From positions 1-22,464 of the forward strand of contig JAURIP010000001.1 of NCBI GenBank assembly GCA_030832695.1: a stretch of DNA of 22,464 bases, read 5' to 3'. A program made the position numbers and the translations under genes. How positions within the stretch are numbered: position 1 is the stretch's first letter; the number at the start of each line of letters is the position of its first letter. This DNA comes from Sediminibacterium sp. (GTDB taxonomy: Bacteria > Bacteroidota > Bacteroidia > Chitinophagales > Chitinophagaceae). Of the stretch, positions 1 through 6,962 are shown piece after piece. Below the pieces are notes generated by a model. That model worked only from the letters and a program-made list of their open reading frames with translations, was not told where the DNA came from and did no database searches.

Positions 1-57
1 GAATTTAGTCCTCAAATACTTTAAGTACATTCTTTCGGAAAACCCTGTTATGGCCAT
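1..57 (-). CDS. Possible start of a divergent gene leaving the left edge (partial)
   Basis: On the minus strand an open frame starts with ATG at 57-55 and stays open for 19 codons to the window edge (MAITGFSERMYLKYLRTKF). A second in-frame ATG lies at 30-28. A perfect TAnnTTTG element (TATCTTTG, 83 down to 76 on this strand) sits 18 bases before the first ATG, the same spacing as for other genes here. The other two minus-strand frames have stops in this stretch. I do not recognise the peptide and too little is visible to name a family. The promoter-like element is the main support; it could also be a chance frame. Confidence 0.33.
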   Translation of the reverse strand, partial: MAITGFSERMYLKYLRTKF

Positions 58-75
58 TATTTTTAAAAATTTGTG

Positions 76-83
76 CAAAGATA
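76..83 (-). promoter_or_regulatory. -7 promoter element, minus strand
   Basis: TATCTTTG on the minus strand matches the Bacteroidota -7 consensus TAnnTTTG exactly. It would drive the partial gene leaving the left edge. I see no clear TTG -33 element at the usual distance of about 19 bases. Confidence 0.4.
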
Positions 84-168
84 GTATGGCAAAGCACAGT
101 ACACGCATTTTTTTTGTATTTCGCAAATTAAATTGGGACTTTGACAATAAGCATTGACGGATTAAAGT

Positions 169-176
169 TATTTTTG
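169..176 (+). promoter_or_regulatory. -7 promoter element of the ferredoxin gene
   Basis: TATTTTTG matches the Bacteroidota TAnnTTTG consensus and lies 20 bases before the ferredoxin ATG. TTG trinucleotides occur upstream at 141-143 and 154-156, but neither is at the ideal distance, so only the -7 part is well supported. Confidence 0.4.
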
Positions 177-196
177 CAAAAATCTATTGTGGACTT

Positions 197-535
197 ATGT
201 ACTCATTAAAAATCAATTTTGAAGAAAAAGGGCTAGCGCCTGTTACTTTAACGAATATTGCGCCGGATGAAAGCTTGCTTGAAGTATTACTAGATGCTGG
301 AATTGAATTACATCATAATTGTGGTGGTGTATGTGCTTGTAGTACTTGTCATATATATATTAAGTCAGGAGCGGGGCATGTTGCTGCATTATCTGACAAA
401 GAAGAGGATTTTATTGATCGCGCTGTTAATCCTCGTATTGAGTCAAGGTTAGGTTGCCAATGTATTTTAGCCAAGGGCGGAACTGGTGAATTAGAAATCA
501 TTTTGCCTGACCAAACACAATTTTTAGGCGAGTAG
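197..535 (+). CDS. fdx: 2Fe-2S ferredoxin, adrenodoxin/Isc type
   Basis: A 112-residue electron carrier with one [2Fe-2S] cluster. The ligands are visible as Cys42, Cys48, Cys51 (C-x5-C-x2-C) and Cys87, the adrenodoxin/Isc pattern; Cys46 and Cys89 are extra. Length and the acidic stretch around residues 66-75 fit the family. Known role of the family: it supplies electrons for Fe-S cluster assembly and related reactions in the cytoplasm. The next gene is iscX, and fdx-iscX is also the end of the E. coli isc operon, which supports an assembly role. No iscS, iscU, hscA or hscB is seen here. The ATG follows a good -7 element. It could instead serve another redox partner. Confidence 0.9.
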   Translation: MYSLKINFEEKGLAPVTLTNIAPDESLLEVLLDAGIELHHNCGGVCACSTCHIYIKSGAGHVAALSDKEEDFIDRAVNPRIESRLGCQCILAKGGTGELEIILPDQTQFLGE

Positions 536-565
536 TTTAAAGTAAATCGAGTGCCATTCCTTTAA

Positions 566-582
566 TATATTAGATTAATATA
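566..582. repeat. AT-rich inverted repeat between fdx and iscX
   Basis: TATATTA and TAATATA form perfect 7-base arms around GAT. The repeat lies in the 96-base gap between ferredoxin and iscX. It could be a binding site, but in DNA this AT-rich it may be chance. Confidence 0.3.
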
Positions 583-631
583 GAATCAATTTAAGAATAG
601 TTAATAAAAGACCAAAGTAAAATCAATTAAT

Positions 632-871
632 ATGAGTCAGTTTGAACCCCCGATTTTTTGGAATGATCATGAAGACATCGCTCAAAAATTATATGAGAAG
701 TTCGGTGATGATTTTACAGAAGCTAAAATATATCGTATTCGATTTACAGATCTTTTAGATTGGATACTAAGTTTACCTCATTTCGAAGGCACTAAGGAAC
801 AATCTACCGAGGGTCATTTGGAAATGATCCAAAGTGCCTGGGTGTATGAGTGGAGGGATAATCAAAAATAG
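632..871 (+). CDS. iscX: Fe-S assembly protein IscX
   Basis: A small acidic cytoplasmic protein of 79 residues; the E. coli homologue has 66. The IscX pattern is clear: an early W-x-D segment with D-I-A-x-x-L, then a central segment (about 35-45) with F-x-D-L-x-D-W-I-x-x-L, and a C-terminal helix ending A-W-x-x-E-W. In characterised bacteria IscX binds the cysteine desulfurase IscS and iron and modulates cluster assembly. It follows the ferredoxin by 96 bases in the order known from isc operons. The extra residues are in the loop before the last helix (about 50-60) and at the C-terminus. Confidence 0.85.
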   Translation: MSQFEPPIFWNDHEDIAQKLYEKFGDDFTEAKIYRIRFTDLLDWILSLPHFEGTKEQSTEGHLEMIQSAWVYEWRDNQK

Positions 872-901
872 GCTTACATTTGTTTACAAAAAGTATTCGC
901 C

Positions 902-1417
902 TTGTTAGCTAATTTTAAAAAAATAGTTTGTTTTGTATTTGATGTTGATGGTGTATTGACCAACGGCAATTTACTCATTATGCCTAATGGGGTGATGGCC
1001 AGAACTATGAATATCAAAGATGGTTATGCCTTGCAATTAGCGGTTAAAAAAGGGTACCAGGTTTGGATTATTTCTGGTGGTAATTCGGAAGATGTAAAAA
1101 ATAGATTGGCCCTTTTGGGTATCAAGGAAGTTCATATGAAAGTGGGTAATAAAAAGGAATTATTACAATCATTGGCCTTGGAACATAATATTGCATTAGA
1201 CACTATTTTATATATGGGTGATGATATGCCTGATTACGAAGCGATGCAACTGGCTGGTATTGCAGCATGTCCAAATGATGCAGCAATGGATATAAAATCG
1301 ATCGCGCAATACAAGGCCTTGACCAAGGGTGGGGAAGGTTGTGCACGTGAGGTCATCGAAAAGGTATTAAAGCTAAATGATCTGTGGGATATAGATGATC
1401 ATATTGTGGCCAAATAA
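902..1417 (+). CDS. kdsC: HAD-family phosphatase, KdsC-like (KDO 8-phosphate phosphatase)
   Basis: A 171-residue C0-type HAD hydrolase without a cap domain, the usual size of KdsC. Visible motifs: FDVDGVLT (nucleophile Asp14 and Asp16), ISGG (57-60), Lys84/Lys85, and GDDMPD (106-111) for magnesium. KdsC removes phosphate from 3-deoxy-D-manno-octulosonate 8-phosphate on the way to lipopolysaccharide inner core. Specificity within this subfamily is inferred from size and motifs. Start: TTG at 902 gives the usual short lead-in before the DxD motif. The next ATG would cut the catalytic motif off, and the frame is closed at 869-871 by the iscX stop. The UbiA gene follows 15 bases later, so cotranscription is likely. 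Confidence 0.82.
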   Translation: MLANFKKIVCFVFDVDGVLTNGNLLIMPNGVMARTMNIKDGYALQLAVKKGYQVWIISGGNSEDVKNRLALLGIKEVHMKVGNKKELLQSLALEHNIALDTILYMGDDMPDYEAMQLAGIAACPNDAAMDIKSIAQYKALTKGGEGCAREVIEKVLKLNDLWDIDDHIVAK

Positions 1418-1432
1418 ATAAATTCAAGTCCA

Positions 1433-2368
1433 TTGAAATTACTTTTATCTTTTTGTAGGCTTATTCGATGGCCTAATTTATTTTTTATAATATTGTCGCA
1501 ATGTTTGTTTCAGTATTGTATATACAATCCCTTATACCAGATTAATAGTAGTGATACACCTGTCTCCTTTTTTTTAATGATGTTGGCGTCTGTTTTTATT
1601 GCTGCCGCAGGCTATGCGATTAATGATTATTTTGATGTGAACATTGATCAGGTGAATAAGCCCGCTAAAGTAGTCGTTAGTAATATTATCAATAGAAGAT
1701 GGGTTATTTTTTGGCATTTCTTTTTTAGCTTGTCAGGCATTTATATAACATTAATAGCATTTTCATTTCAGCAGTATTGGCATATTCATTTAGCTAATTT
1801 GCTTTCTATTTTATTATTGTGGTTTTATTCAACCAATATTAAAAAAAAATTACTCATTGGCAATGTGCTTATTGCTGTTTTAACCGCTTGGGTAATAGGA
1901 GTTGTGTATTTTTCTAAGTTCACGATGACTGAATTAATCAACGTACGTAATGCAACCCCAGTGAACCTGCGGTTGTTCAAATTAATGATATTGTATGCTG
2001 CTTTTGCTTTTGTGCTAACCATCATTAGGGAAGCACTTAAAGATATTGAGGATATGGAAGGAGATGCAAAATTTGGATGTAGAACACTGCCCATTGTTTG
2101 GGGATTAAAAGCAACCAAAGTTTATTTGGCAGTATGGCTAGTGGTGGTGATTGCAGTATTATCGATCATTCAATTGTATGTAATTCCATTTGGCTGGTGG
2201 TTAAGTATTGTTTATTGTATTGTTTTTATTATTGCGCCCTTGGTGTTGGTATTATACAAGCTGAATAAATCATTCACCAGTAAGGATTTTAATGTACTTA
2301 GTAACTGGGTCAAATTAGCTATGTTGGCAGGGGTGCTATCGATGGTGTTTTTTTATTTTTTATATTGA
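1433..2368 (+). CDS. UbiA-family prenyltransferase (geranylgeranylglycerol-phosphate transferase-like)
   Basis: A polytopic inner-membrane protein of 311 residues with about eight or nine hydrophobic segments. It carries both Asp-rich UbiA motifs: NDYFDVNID (64-72) and DIEDMEGD (204-211), which bind the magnesium-diphosphate of the prenyl donor. Homologues in Bacteroidota are usually named geranylgeranylglycerol-phosphate geranylgeranyltransferase by similarity to the archaeal ether-lipid enzyme. The true acceptor cannot be read from sequence; a quinone precursor is the main alternative. TTG is used as start, giving a typical N-terminus just before the first membrane helix. It sits 15 bases after kdsC and 29 before maf, a tight operon arrangement. 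Confidence 0.82.
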   Translation: MKLLLSFCRLIRWPNLFFIILSQCLFQYCIYNPLYQINSSDTPVSFFLMMLASVFIAAAGYAINDYFDVNIDQVNKPAKVVVSNIINRRWVIFWHFFFSLSGIYITLIAFSFQQYWHIHLANLLSILLLWFYSTNIKKKLLIGNVLIAVLTAWVIGVVYFSKFTMTELINVRNATPVNLRLFKLMILYAAFAFVLTIIREALKDIEDMEGDAKFGCRTLPIVWGLKATKVYLAVWLVVVIAVLSIIQLYVIPFGWWLSIVYCIVFIIAPLVLVLYKLNKSFTSKDFNVLSNWVKLAMLAGVLSMVFFYFLY

Positions 2369-2397
2369 TCCCCCATTTCTAAAATTGAATTTACCTC

Positions 2398-2985
2398 ATG
2401 CAACCATTCATATTAGCTTCTCAATCCCCCCGTCGACAAATGTTGTTAACCTGGGCAGATGTTCCATTTGAAGTAATTATTTCCGATTCGGATGAAACCT
2501 TCCCAGCAAACATGGAATTAGAAGAAGTGCCAGTATTTATTGCAAAAAATAAAGCGCAGGCAGTGCATGAAAAAATAAAATTGGGCTATCCGCAGCATAT
2601 AAACAAGCACATTGTTGCAGCCGATACTATTGTCGTGTTGGAAGGCAATGTATTAGGTAAGCCTGCTAATAAAGCCGAGGCCATTAGTTCCTTAAGTGCA
2701 TTGTCTGGGAAAACACATCGGGTCATTACTGGGGTAGTATTAATTTATAATGGTAAAGAATATACATTTAGTGAAACCACCTTAGTCACATTTAATTTAC
2801 TGACATTGGATCAAATTGAATACTATGTTGAAAATTACAAACCATATGATAAAGCCGGCGGTTATGCTATTCAGGAGTGGATTGGGGTCGTTGGAATTCA
2901 AAGTATTCAAGGCGACTTTTATAATGTAATGGGTTTGCCTGTGAGTAAACTATTGCAAAAAATAAAGCAACTAGAAGAAGCCTAG
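2398..2985 (+). CDS. maf: Maf-family nucleoside triphosphate pyrophosphatase
   Basis: A 195-residue cytoplasmic Maf protein of normal length. Visible: N-terminal SQSPRR (8-13), catalytic AADT with Asp76, GKP (87-89), and the late PYDKAGGYAIQ segment typical of the dTTP/UTP-hydrolysing (YhdE) branch. The family cleaves non-canonical or pyrimidine triphosphates to the monophosphate and has been tied to septum inhibition and DNA-precursor cleaning. It is last in the plus-strand group; its stop codon lies in the right arm of a hairpin that may end the transcript. Confidence 0.9.
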   Translation: MQPFILASQSPRRQMLLTWADVPFEVIISDSDETFPANMELEEVPVFIAKNKAQAVHEKIKLGYPQHINKHIVAADTIVVLEGNVLGKPANKAEAISSLSALSGKTHRVITGVVLIYNGKEYTFSETTLVTFNLLTLDQIEYYVENYKPYDKAGGYAIQEWIGVVGIQSIQGDFYNVMGLPVSKLLQKIKQLEEA

Positions 2986-2992
2986 TTGCTTT
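2964..2992 (+). terminator. Hairpin overlapping the maf stop codon
   Basis: AAAGCAACTAG and CTAGTTGCTTT form a perfect 11-base stem around a 7-base loop. The maf stop TAG is in the right arm. The downstream sequence is AT-rich but has no clean T run, so it is a weak intrinsic terminator or an mRNA 3'-end structure between convergent genes. Confidence 0.45.
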
Positions 2993-3043
2993 AGCAATAT
3001 TTTATAAATTATTATTTGATTTTAGCGTAGTCTTTTTTTAGAT

Positions 3044-3451
3044 CTATTGCCAGTTAAATGCAATGTCTAAAACAACATCCGGGTGTAAGCTTCTTTCCAC
3101 AGGACAGGTGCGTGCAACACGTTCTAAAATTTCCTTTGTTTTTTCATCTACATTTAAACCTGCTGGCATCGTAACATGTGCTATGATTTTTCCAATTCTA
3201 CGTGGGTCTGATACCATTACTTTAGTTACTTCCACTTTGGCACCATCTAATAAGATGTTCATGGTTTCGGCTTTAATTCCCATCGTAGTAATCATACAAG
3301 CACCTAAACCTGTTGCAATTAAGTCGGTAGGGGAAAACCGTTCTCCCTTTCCTTTGTTGTCGGTTGGCGCGTCGGTTTCAATCGCTGAGCCACTTTGTAA
3401 ATGAAGGCAGGTGGTTCTTAAATTAGTTTCGTAAGTAACTGTTGCTGTCAT
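3044..3451 (-). CDS. OsmC/Ohr-family peroxiredoxin
   Basis: A 135-residue OsmC-fold protein, cytoplasmic, with no signal sequence. The two redox cysteines of the family are present: Cys52 in the GLGACMITT helix and Cys116 in TCPVERSLHPDV. An Arg/Glu-rich segment at 35-45 (GKGERFSPTDL) also matches. Family members reduce organic hydroperoxides with thiol cofactors. The YhfA-like and Ohr branches are hard to separate by eye, so no symbol is given. The upstream gene on the same strand is 47 bases away, so the two may share a transcript. Confidence 0.87.
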   Translation of the reverse strand: MTATVTYETNLRTTCLHLQSGSAIETDAPTDNKGKGERFSPTDLIATGLGACMITTMGIKAETMNILLDGAKVEVTKVMVSDPRRIGKIIAHVTMPAGLNVDEKTKEILERVARTCPVERSLHPDVVLDIAFNWQ

Positions 3452-3498
3452 AGGGATTATTGAAATAGTGTTAATTAATGGAGCGCTTGGTAAAATAA

Positions 3499-4770
3499 TT
3501 AAACCGCCCCATGTTGTAAAGAAGCTAAATTTTGATTACTGGTATTTAAACGAACGGTGACGATTAAGGAAAGGGCAAAGTACACCATCAAAATTAAGTT
3601 GAGTTGTGGCATATGCTTACTAGCACCAAACCAATCACCCATAAAATAAATAATACCAAATCCAAATAGGCATTTCAATACTTCCCACACATAAGCATAT
3701 TTGCTACCATCCATCAGGTCGGTTAAAGCATAAATATAAATAAATACAAAGGCACCATAAATAAACATATTCGGGAAGCCAATATTGGCAATATTCCCTA
3801 ACATGAAAGCGACACCGATAAAGATGATCATGAGTTGCATCCAAGCCCATGAAATAAAAATGGGGTCTTGACTGGTTTTGTATTTGTCAAAATTATAAAC
3901 ATCATCAATTTTAAAAACTGGATTTTTTGCTGCAACATCCGCAGGACGCCAGCCAGTAGGCTTTGACCAAACACTTATTTTATCTACAAAGCTATTGGCG
4001 CGCCAAGCATCTTTTATCAATAGCCACATGTGTATAAAGTTAATTCGAATGGGATTCCAAGTTCTCATTGGACGTGTAATACCATATACTGGAGAAATAT
4101 CTGCACGTTCTTCCATAAAAGTGCCAAACATTTTATCCCAGATAATAAATATTTGTCCTAAATTTTTATCAAGGTATTCATTATTAAATGCGTGATGTAC
4201 TCGGTGATGTGAGGGCGTGACAATTATTTTTTCTAAAAACCCCATGCGGTTAATATATCTGGTATGATACCAGAATTGCGCAAAAAATTGAATAGGGGTA
4301 ACTGTTGCAACCACTAATGGTGAAATACCTAATAAGGCGGCAGGAATCATGAAGATGGAAAATATTTTCACGAAGGAGGAAATGGGTTGGCGAACTGCAC
4401 AGGCCAAATCAAATTCCTCACTACTATGGTGCACGATATGGCTATTCCAGAAAAAGTTATTCGCATGATCAATACGGTGCACCCAATAATGCGAAAAGTC
4501 AAGTGCAACAAAAGCGATTACATAAGTAAGCCAATTAGTGGTAATATGGGTTAAGGCAATTTTTTCCTCAATCCAGCTATAACTTATGATAGTAATACTT
4601 AACCCTAAAACATTTTTGGTGACCATCGTAATAGCCGAGGTAAGGCTACTAACGGTATCCATATTGTTTACCTTTTCTTTTTTGATATACCAGCCATATA
4701 ACTTTTCAAGTAATATTAAAATGAAAAATACAGGCATTGCAAAAAGTAAAATTTTTCCATATTTTTCCAT
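3499..4770 (-). CDS. Sterol desaturase/fatty acid hydroxylase family membrane protein, alkylglycerol monooxygenase-like
   Basis: A 423-residue inner-membrane protein with about eight or nine hydrophobic segments. The eight-histidine di-iron signature is complete: H-x3-H at His94/His98 (plus His102), H-x2-HH at 111/114/115, and HH-x2-HH at 188/189/192/193, with a lone His169 between. The block after the last box, DKNLG then IIWDKMFGTF and a VYGITRP motif (about 201-233), resembles animal alkylglycerol monooxygenase (TMEM195), which oxidatively cleaves ether lipids using tetrahydrobiopterin. I infer an oxygen-dependent lipid hydroxylase; the substrate is not proven. Beyond residue 300 is a further membrane region longer than in simple sterol desaturases. 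It is divergent from lipA and upstream of the OsmC gene. Confidence 0.82.
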   Translation of the reverse strand: MEKYGKILLFAMPVFFILILLEKLYGWYIKKEKVNNMDTVSSLTSAITMVTKNVLGLSITIISYSWIEEKIALTHITTNWLTYVIAFVALDFSHYWVHRIDHANNFFWNSHIVHHSSEEFDLACAVRQPISSFVKIFSIFMIPAALLGISPLVVATVTPIQFFAQFWYHTRYINRMGFLEKIIVTPSHHRVHHAFNNEYLDKNLGQIFIIWDKMFGTFMEERADISPVYGITRPMRTWNPIRINFIHMWLLIKDAWRANSFVDKISVWSKPTGWRPADVAAKNPVFKIDDVYNFDKYKTSQDPIFISWAWMQLMIIFIGVAFMLGNIANIGFPNMFIYGAFVFIYIYALTDLMDGSKYAYVWEVLKCLFGFGIIYFMGDWFGASKHMPQLNLILMVYFALSLIVTVRLNTSNQNLASLQHGAV

Positions 4771-4916
4771 AAATCAATTAGTTTAAAAATTAAGCAAATA
4801 CGCATTTTTTACGCCGTATGAAGGTAGCCATAATTTTTTGTGTTTTAGGACTGCATTTTATATTTTATAATTTTAAATATAGCGCATAAAATATGGGTTA
4901 TTAATGACAAGTCTTG

Positions 4917-4924
4917 TATTTTTG
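4917..4924 (+). promoter_or_regulatory. -7 promoter element of lipA
   Basis: TATTTTTG matches TAnnTTTG exactly and lies 24 bases before the lipA ATG. No good TTG is present 19 bases upstream (TGGG lies there instead). The 178-base gap around it also has to hold the promoter of the divergent hydroxylase gene, for which I found no clear element. Confidence 0.4.
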
Positions 4925-4948
4925 TGGCTGATTATAGTGTAACGAATT

Positions 4949-5878
4949 ATGCAAGAATTACCAATTGTAAATGTGGATACGGAAACAAGAATTAAAAAAC
5001 CAGATTGGTTAAGGGTAAAACTGCCCATTGGCGAAAGCTATAAGCATGTGCGAGGATTGGTAGATAAGCATAAACTACATACTATTTGTGAAAGTGGAAA
5101 TTGCCCGAATATGGGAGAGTGTTGGGGCGAAGGCACGGCCACTTTTATGATATTAGGTAATATATGTACAAGAAGCTGCCAGTTTTGCGCAGTGGCTACA
5201 GGTCGCCCTAAACCAGTGGAATGGGATGAGCCACAACGTGTAGCTGAAGCCATTTTGTTGATGAAAGTAAAGCATGCAGTATTGACTAGTGTTGATAGAG
5301 ACGAATTACCTGATGGTGGCTCCATCATATGGTTTAATACGATTAAGGCTATTAAAACTTTGTCCCCGGAAACAACCTTAGAAACCTTAATCCCTGATTT
5401 CAGAGGGATCCCCGAGCAGATACAAAGAATTATTGATGCAGCCCCTGAAGTGGTAAGTCATAATATGGAGACAGTTGAAAGAAATACACAAAAAGTGCGG
5501 GTGCAAGCAAAATATAGAAGAAGCTTAAAAGTATTAGAAACTTTGAAGCTCGGAGGTATGCGTACAAAAACAGGCATGATGTTAGGTATTGGGGAGGAGA
5601 AAGCGGAAGTGATACAAACGATGAAGGATTTAGTGGGCGTTGGTTGTGATGTACTTACTTTGGGACAATACTTGCAACCCACAAAAAAGCATTTGCCCGT
5701 AAAAAGATTTGTGCATCCTGATGAGTTCGCAGAGTTAAGACAAATTGGGTATGAACTTGGTTTTGATTATGTTGAAAGTGGCCCATTGGTTCGATCCTCC
5801 TATCATAGTGAAAAACATGTCATTCAAGGTTGGGGTAAAACAAAATGGATGGAGGAGCAAGCATGTTTACAACCATAG
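4949..5878 (+). CDS. lipA: Lipoyl synthase
   Basis: A radical SAM enzyme that inserts two sulfurs into octanoyl groups on lipoyl domains of 2-oxoacid dehydrogenases and GcvH. It has 309 residues, normal for LipA. All diagnostic features are present: auxiliary cluster cysteines Cys47, Cys52, Cys58 in [13 protein letters not shown]; the SAM cluster C-x3-C-x2-C at Cys73, Cys77, Cys80; and the C-terminal RSSY (282-285), whose serine binds the auxiliary cluster. The gene stands alone, with a -7 element upstream and a strong terminator 35 bases after the stop. No lipB is visible next to it. Confidence 0.97.
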   Translation: MQELPIVNVDTETRIKKPDWLRVKLPIGESYKHVRGLVDKHKLHTICESGNCPNMGECWGEGTATFMILGNICTRSCQFCAVATGRPKPVEWDEPQRVAEAILLMKVKHAVLTSVDRDELPDGGSIIWFNTIKAIKTLSPETTLETLIPDFRGIPEQIQRIIDAAPEVVSHNMETVERNTQKVRVQAKYRRSLKVLETLKLGGMRTKTGMMLGIGEEKAEVIQTMKDLVGVGCDVLTLGQYLQPTKKHLPVKRFVHPDEFAELRQIGYELGFDYVESGPLVRSSYHSEKHVIQGWGKTKWMEEQACLQP

Positions 5879-5913
5879 CTAATTATTAGGTTTACTCGGA
5901 ACAATATTAAAAT

Positions 5914-5950
5914 AAAAATGTCCCCCCGAGTGCTCGGGGGGACATTTTTT
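5914..5950. terminator. Strong bidirectional intrinsic terminator
   Basis: A perfect inverted repeat: AAAAATGTCCCCCCGAG (5914-5930) and its complement (5933-5949), with the hairpin turn at GTGC. The GC-rich core is flanked by an A run on one side and a T run on the other, so it works for both lipA (plus) and the ROK kinase gene (minus), which converge on it. Confidence 0.93.
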
Positions 5951-5986
5951 ATAGATGGGGTAGTAAAACTAATTTTTGTAAAATAA

Positions 5987-6940
5987 CTATAGTTCCCACA
6001 TTAAAGCACTCGCGCCTAAAATGGCTGCATCGGATTCCTTTAAATGGCTAACTAGTATTTTCACTTTGTTTTGGAATATCTCAATCACATTTGCTTCCAA
6101 ATGCTCACGTGTTGGTTTAAGAATTAAATCACCTGCTTTTGTCAAGCCCCCAAATAATATAATTGCTTCAGGGCTTGAAAACATCACAAAATTAGCCAAT
6201 GCCATGCCTAACACTTTTCCTGTAAATGCGAAAACTTCTTTGGCAACTTCATCCCCTTTGGTAGCGGCTTCAAATACTGCTTTTGAATTTAATGCTCCTT
6301 TTGGTATATCACGTAATAAACTTGGTCGATCTGTAGTTTCTAATATTTCAATGGCGGATTGTGCAACACCAGTAGCAGAGGCATAACTTTCCAATGATCC
6401 TTTTTTTCCAGTCCCTGGATGTAATCGACCATTAGGGATGATGGTAGTATGTCCTAGTTCACCAGCAAAACCATCATGTCCATAAATAAGCTGTCCATTG
6501 GCAACAATACCACTTCCAACGCCAGTTCCTAAAGTGATCATGATAAAATCTTTCATGCCTTGCGCTGCGCCATACATCATTTCTCCAACAGCAGCTGCAT
6601 TTGCATCATTGGTCAATCGCACAGGAATTTTAAATTTATCCTGCAACATGCGTGCCAATGGAATAATACCTTTCCATGGTAGGTTAGGGGCGTATTCGAT
6701 ATTGCCTGTATATACATTTCCGTTTGGAGCGCCTACACCAATACCTTTAATGCGACCAACGCCGCCTACTTTTTCAATGAGTACACTTAGTTCCCGGTGT
6801 AATTCATCTATAAAAGTATGCACCTGCTCGTGCTTTTTTGTTGATATCTCACTTGCAAATAAAACATTGCCTACATTATCAACGATACCAAATTTGGTAC
6901 CAGTTCCTCCAATATCAACACCAACTACAAAAGCGTCCAT
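5987..6940 (-). CDS. ROK-family sugar kinase (probable glucokinase)
   Basis: A cytoplasmic ATP-dependent sugar kinase of 317 residues. Visible: phosphate-1 motif DIGGTGTK (9-16), sugar-binding NDAN with catalytic Asp112, phosphate-2 motif GTGVGSG (138-144), ELGH (161-164) and a late ILFGGL adenosine-loop motif. The normal ROK zinc motif C-x-C-G-x2-G-C is missing: Pro175, Thr177 and Ser182 stand where the cysteines should be, while Gly178, Gly181 and the following Leu-Glu are kept. Glucose is the likeliest substrate because the gene lies 22 bases downstream of an FHS-family sugar transporter and beside glycogen genes. Mannose, fructose or N-acetyl sugars are possible. ATG start is clear. Confidence 0.88.
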   Translation of the reverse strand: MDAFVVGVDIGGTGTKFGIVDNVGNVLFASEISTKKHEQVHTFIDELHRELSVLIEKVGGVGRIKGIGVGAPNGNVYTGNIEYAPNLPWKGIIPLARMLQDKFKIPVRLTNDANAAAVGEMMYGAAQGMKDFIMITLGTGVGSGIVANGQLIYGHDGFAGELGHTTIIPNGRLHPGTGKKGSLESYASATGVAQSAIEILETTDRPSLLRDIPKGALNSKAVFEAATKGDEVAKEVFAFTGKVLGMALANFVMFSSPEAIILFGGLTKAGDLILKPTREHLEANVIEIFQNKVKILVSHLKESDAAILGASALMWEL

Positions 6941-6962
6941 TGTATAATTTTAAAATATTCAA

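Noticed and set aside
2..157. Plus-strand open frame at the left edge, 51 codons
   Set aside because: The peptide looks like translated AT-rich spacer, it crosses the minus-strand promoter element, and it shows no conserved pattern.
3063..3404. 113-codon plus-strand frame opposite the OsmC gene
   Set aside because: Antisense shadow of a clear OsmC protein with both catalytic cysteines on the minus strand.
4771..4948. Promoter for the hydroxylase gene in the divergent gap
   Set aside because: The best minus-strand candidate, CGTATTTG near 4795-4802, lacks the TA of the consensus, so I do not list it.
6021..6386. 121-codon plus-strand frame opposite the ROK kinase 3' half
   Set aside because: Antisense shadow; the minus-strand frame is conserved through this region.
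6498..6947. 149-codon plus-strand frame opposite the ROK kinase gene
   Set aside because: It is the antisense shadow of a gene with all ROK kinase motifs; the peptide is low in character and has no family features.
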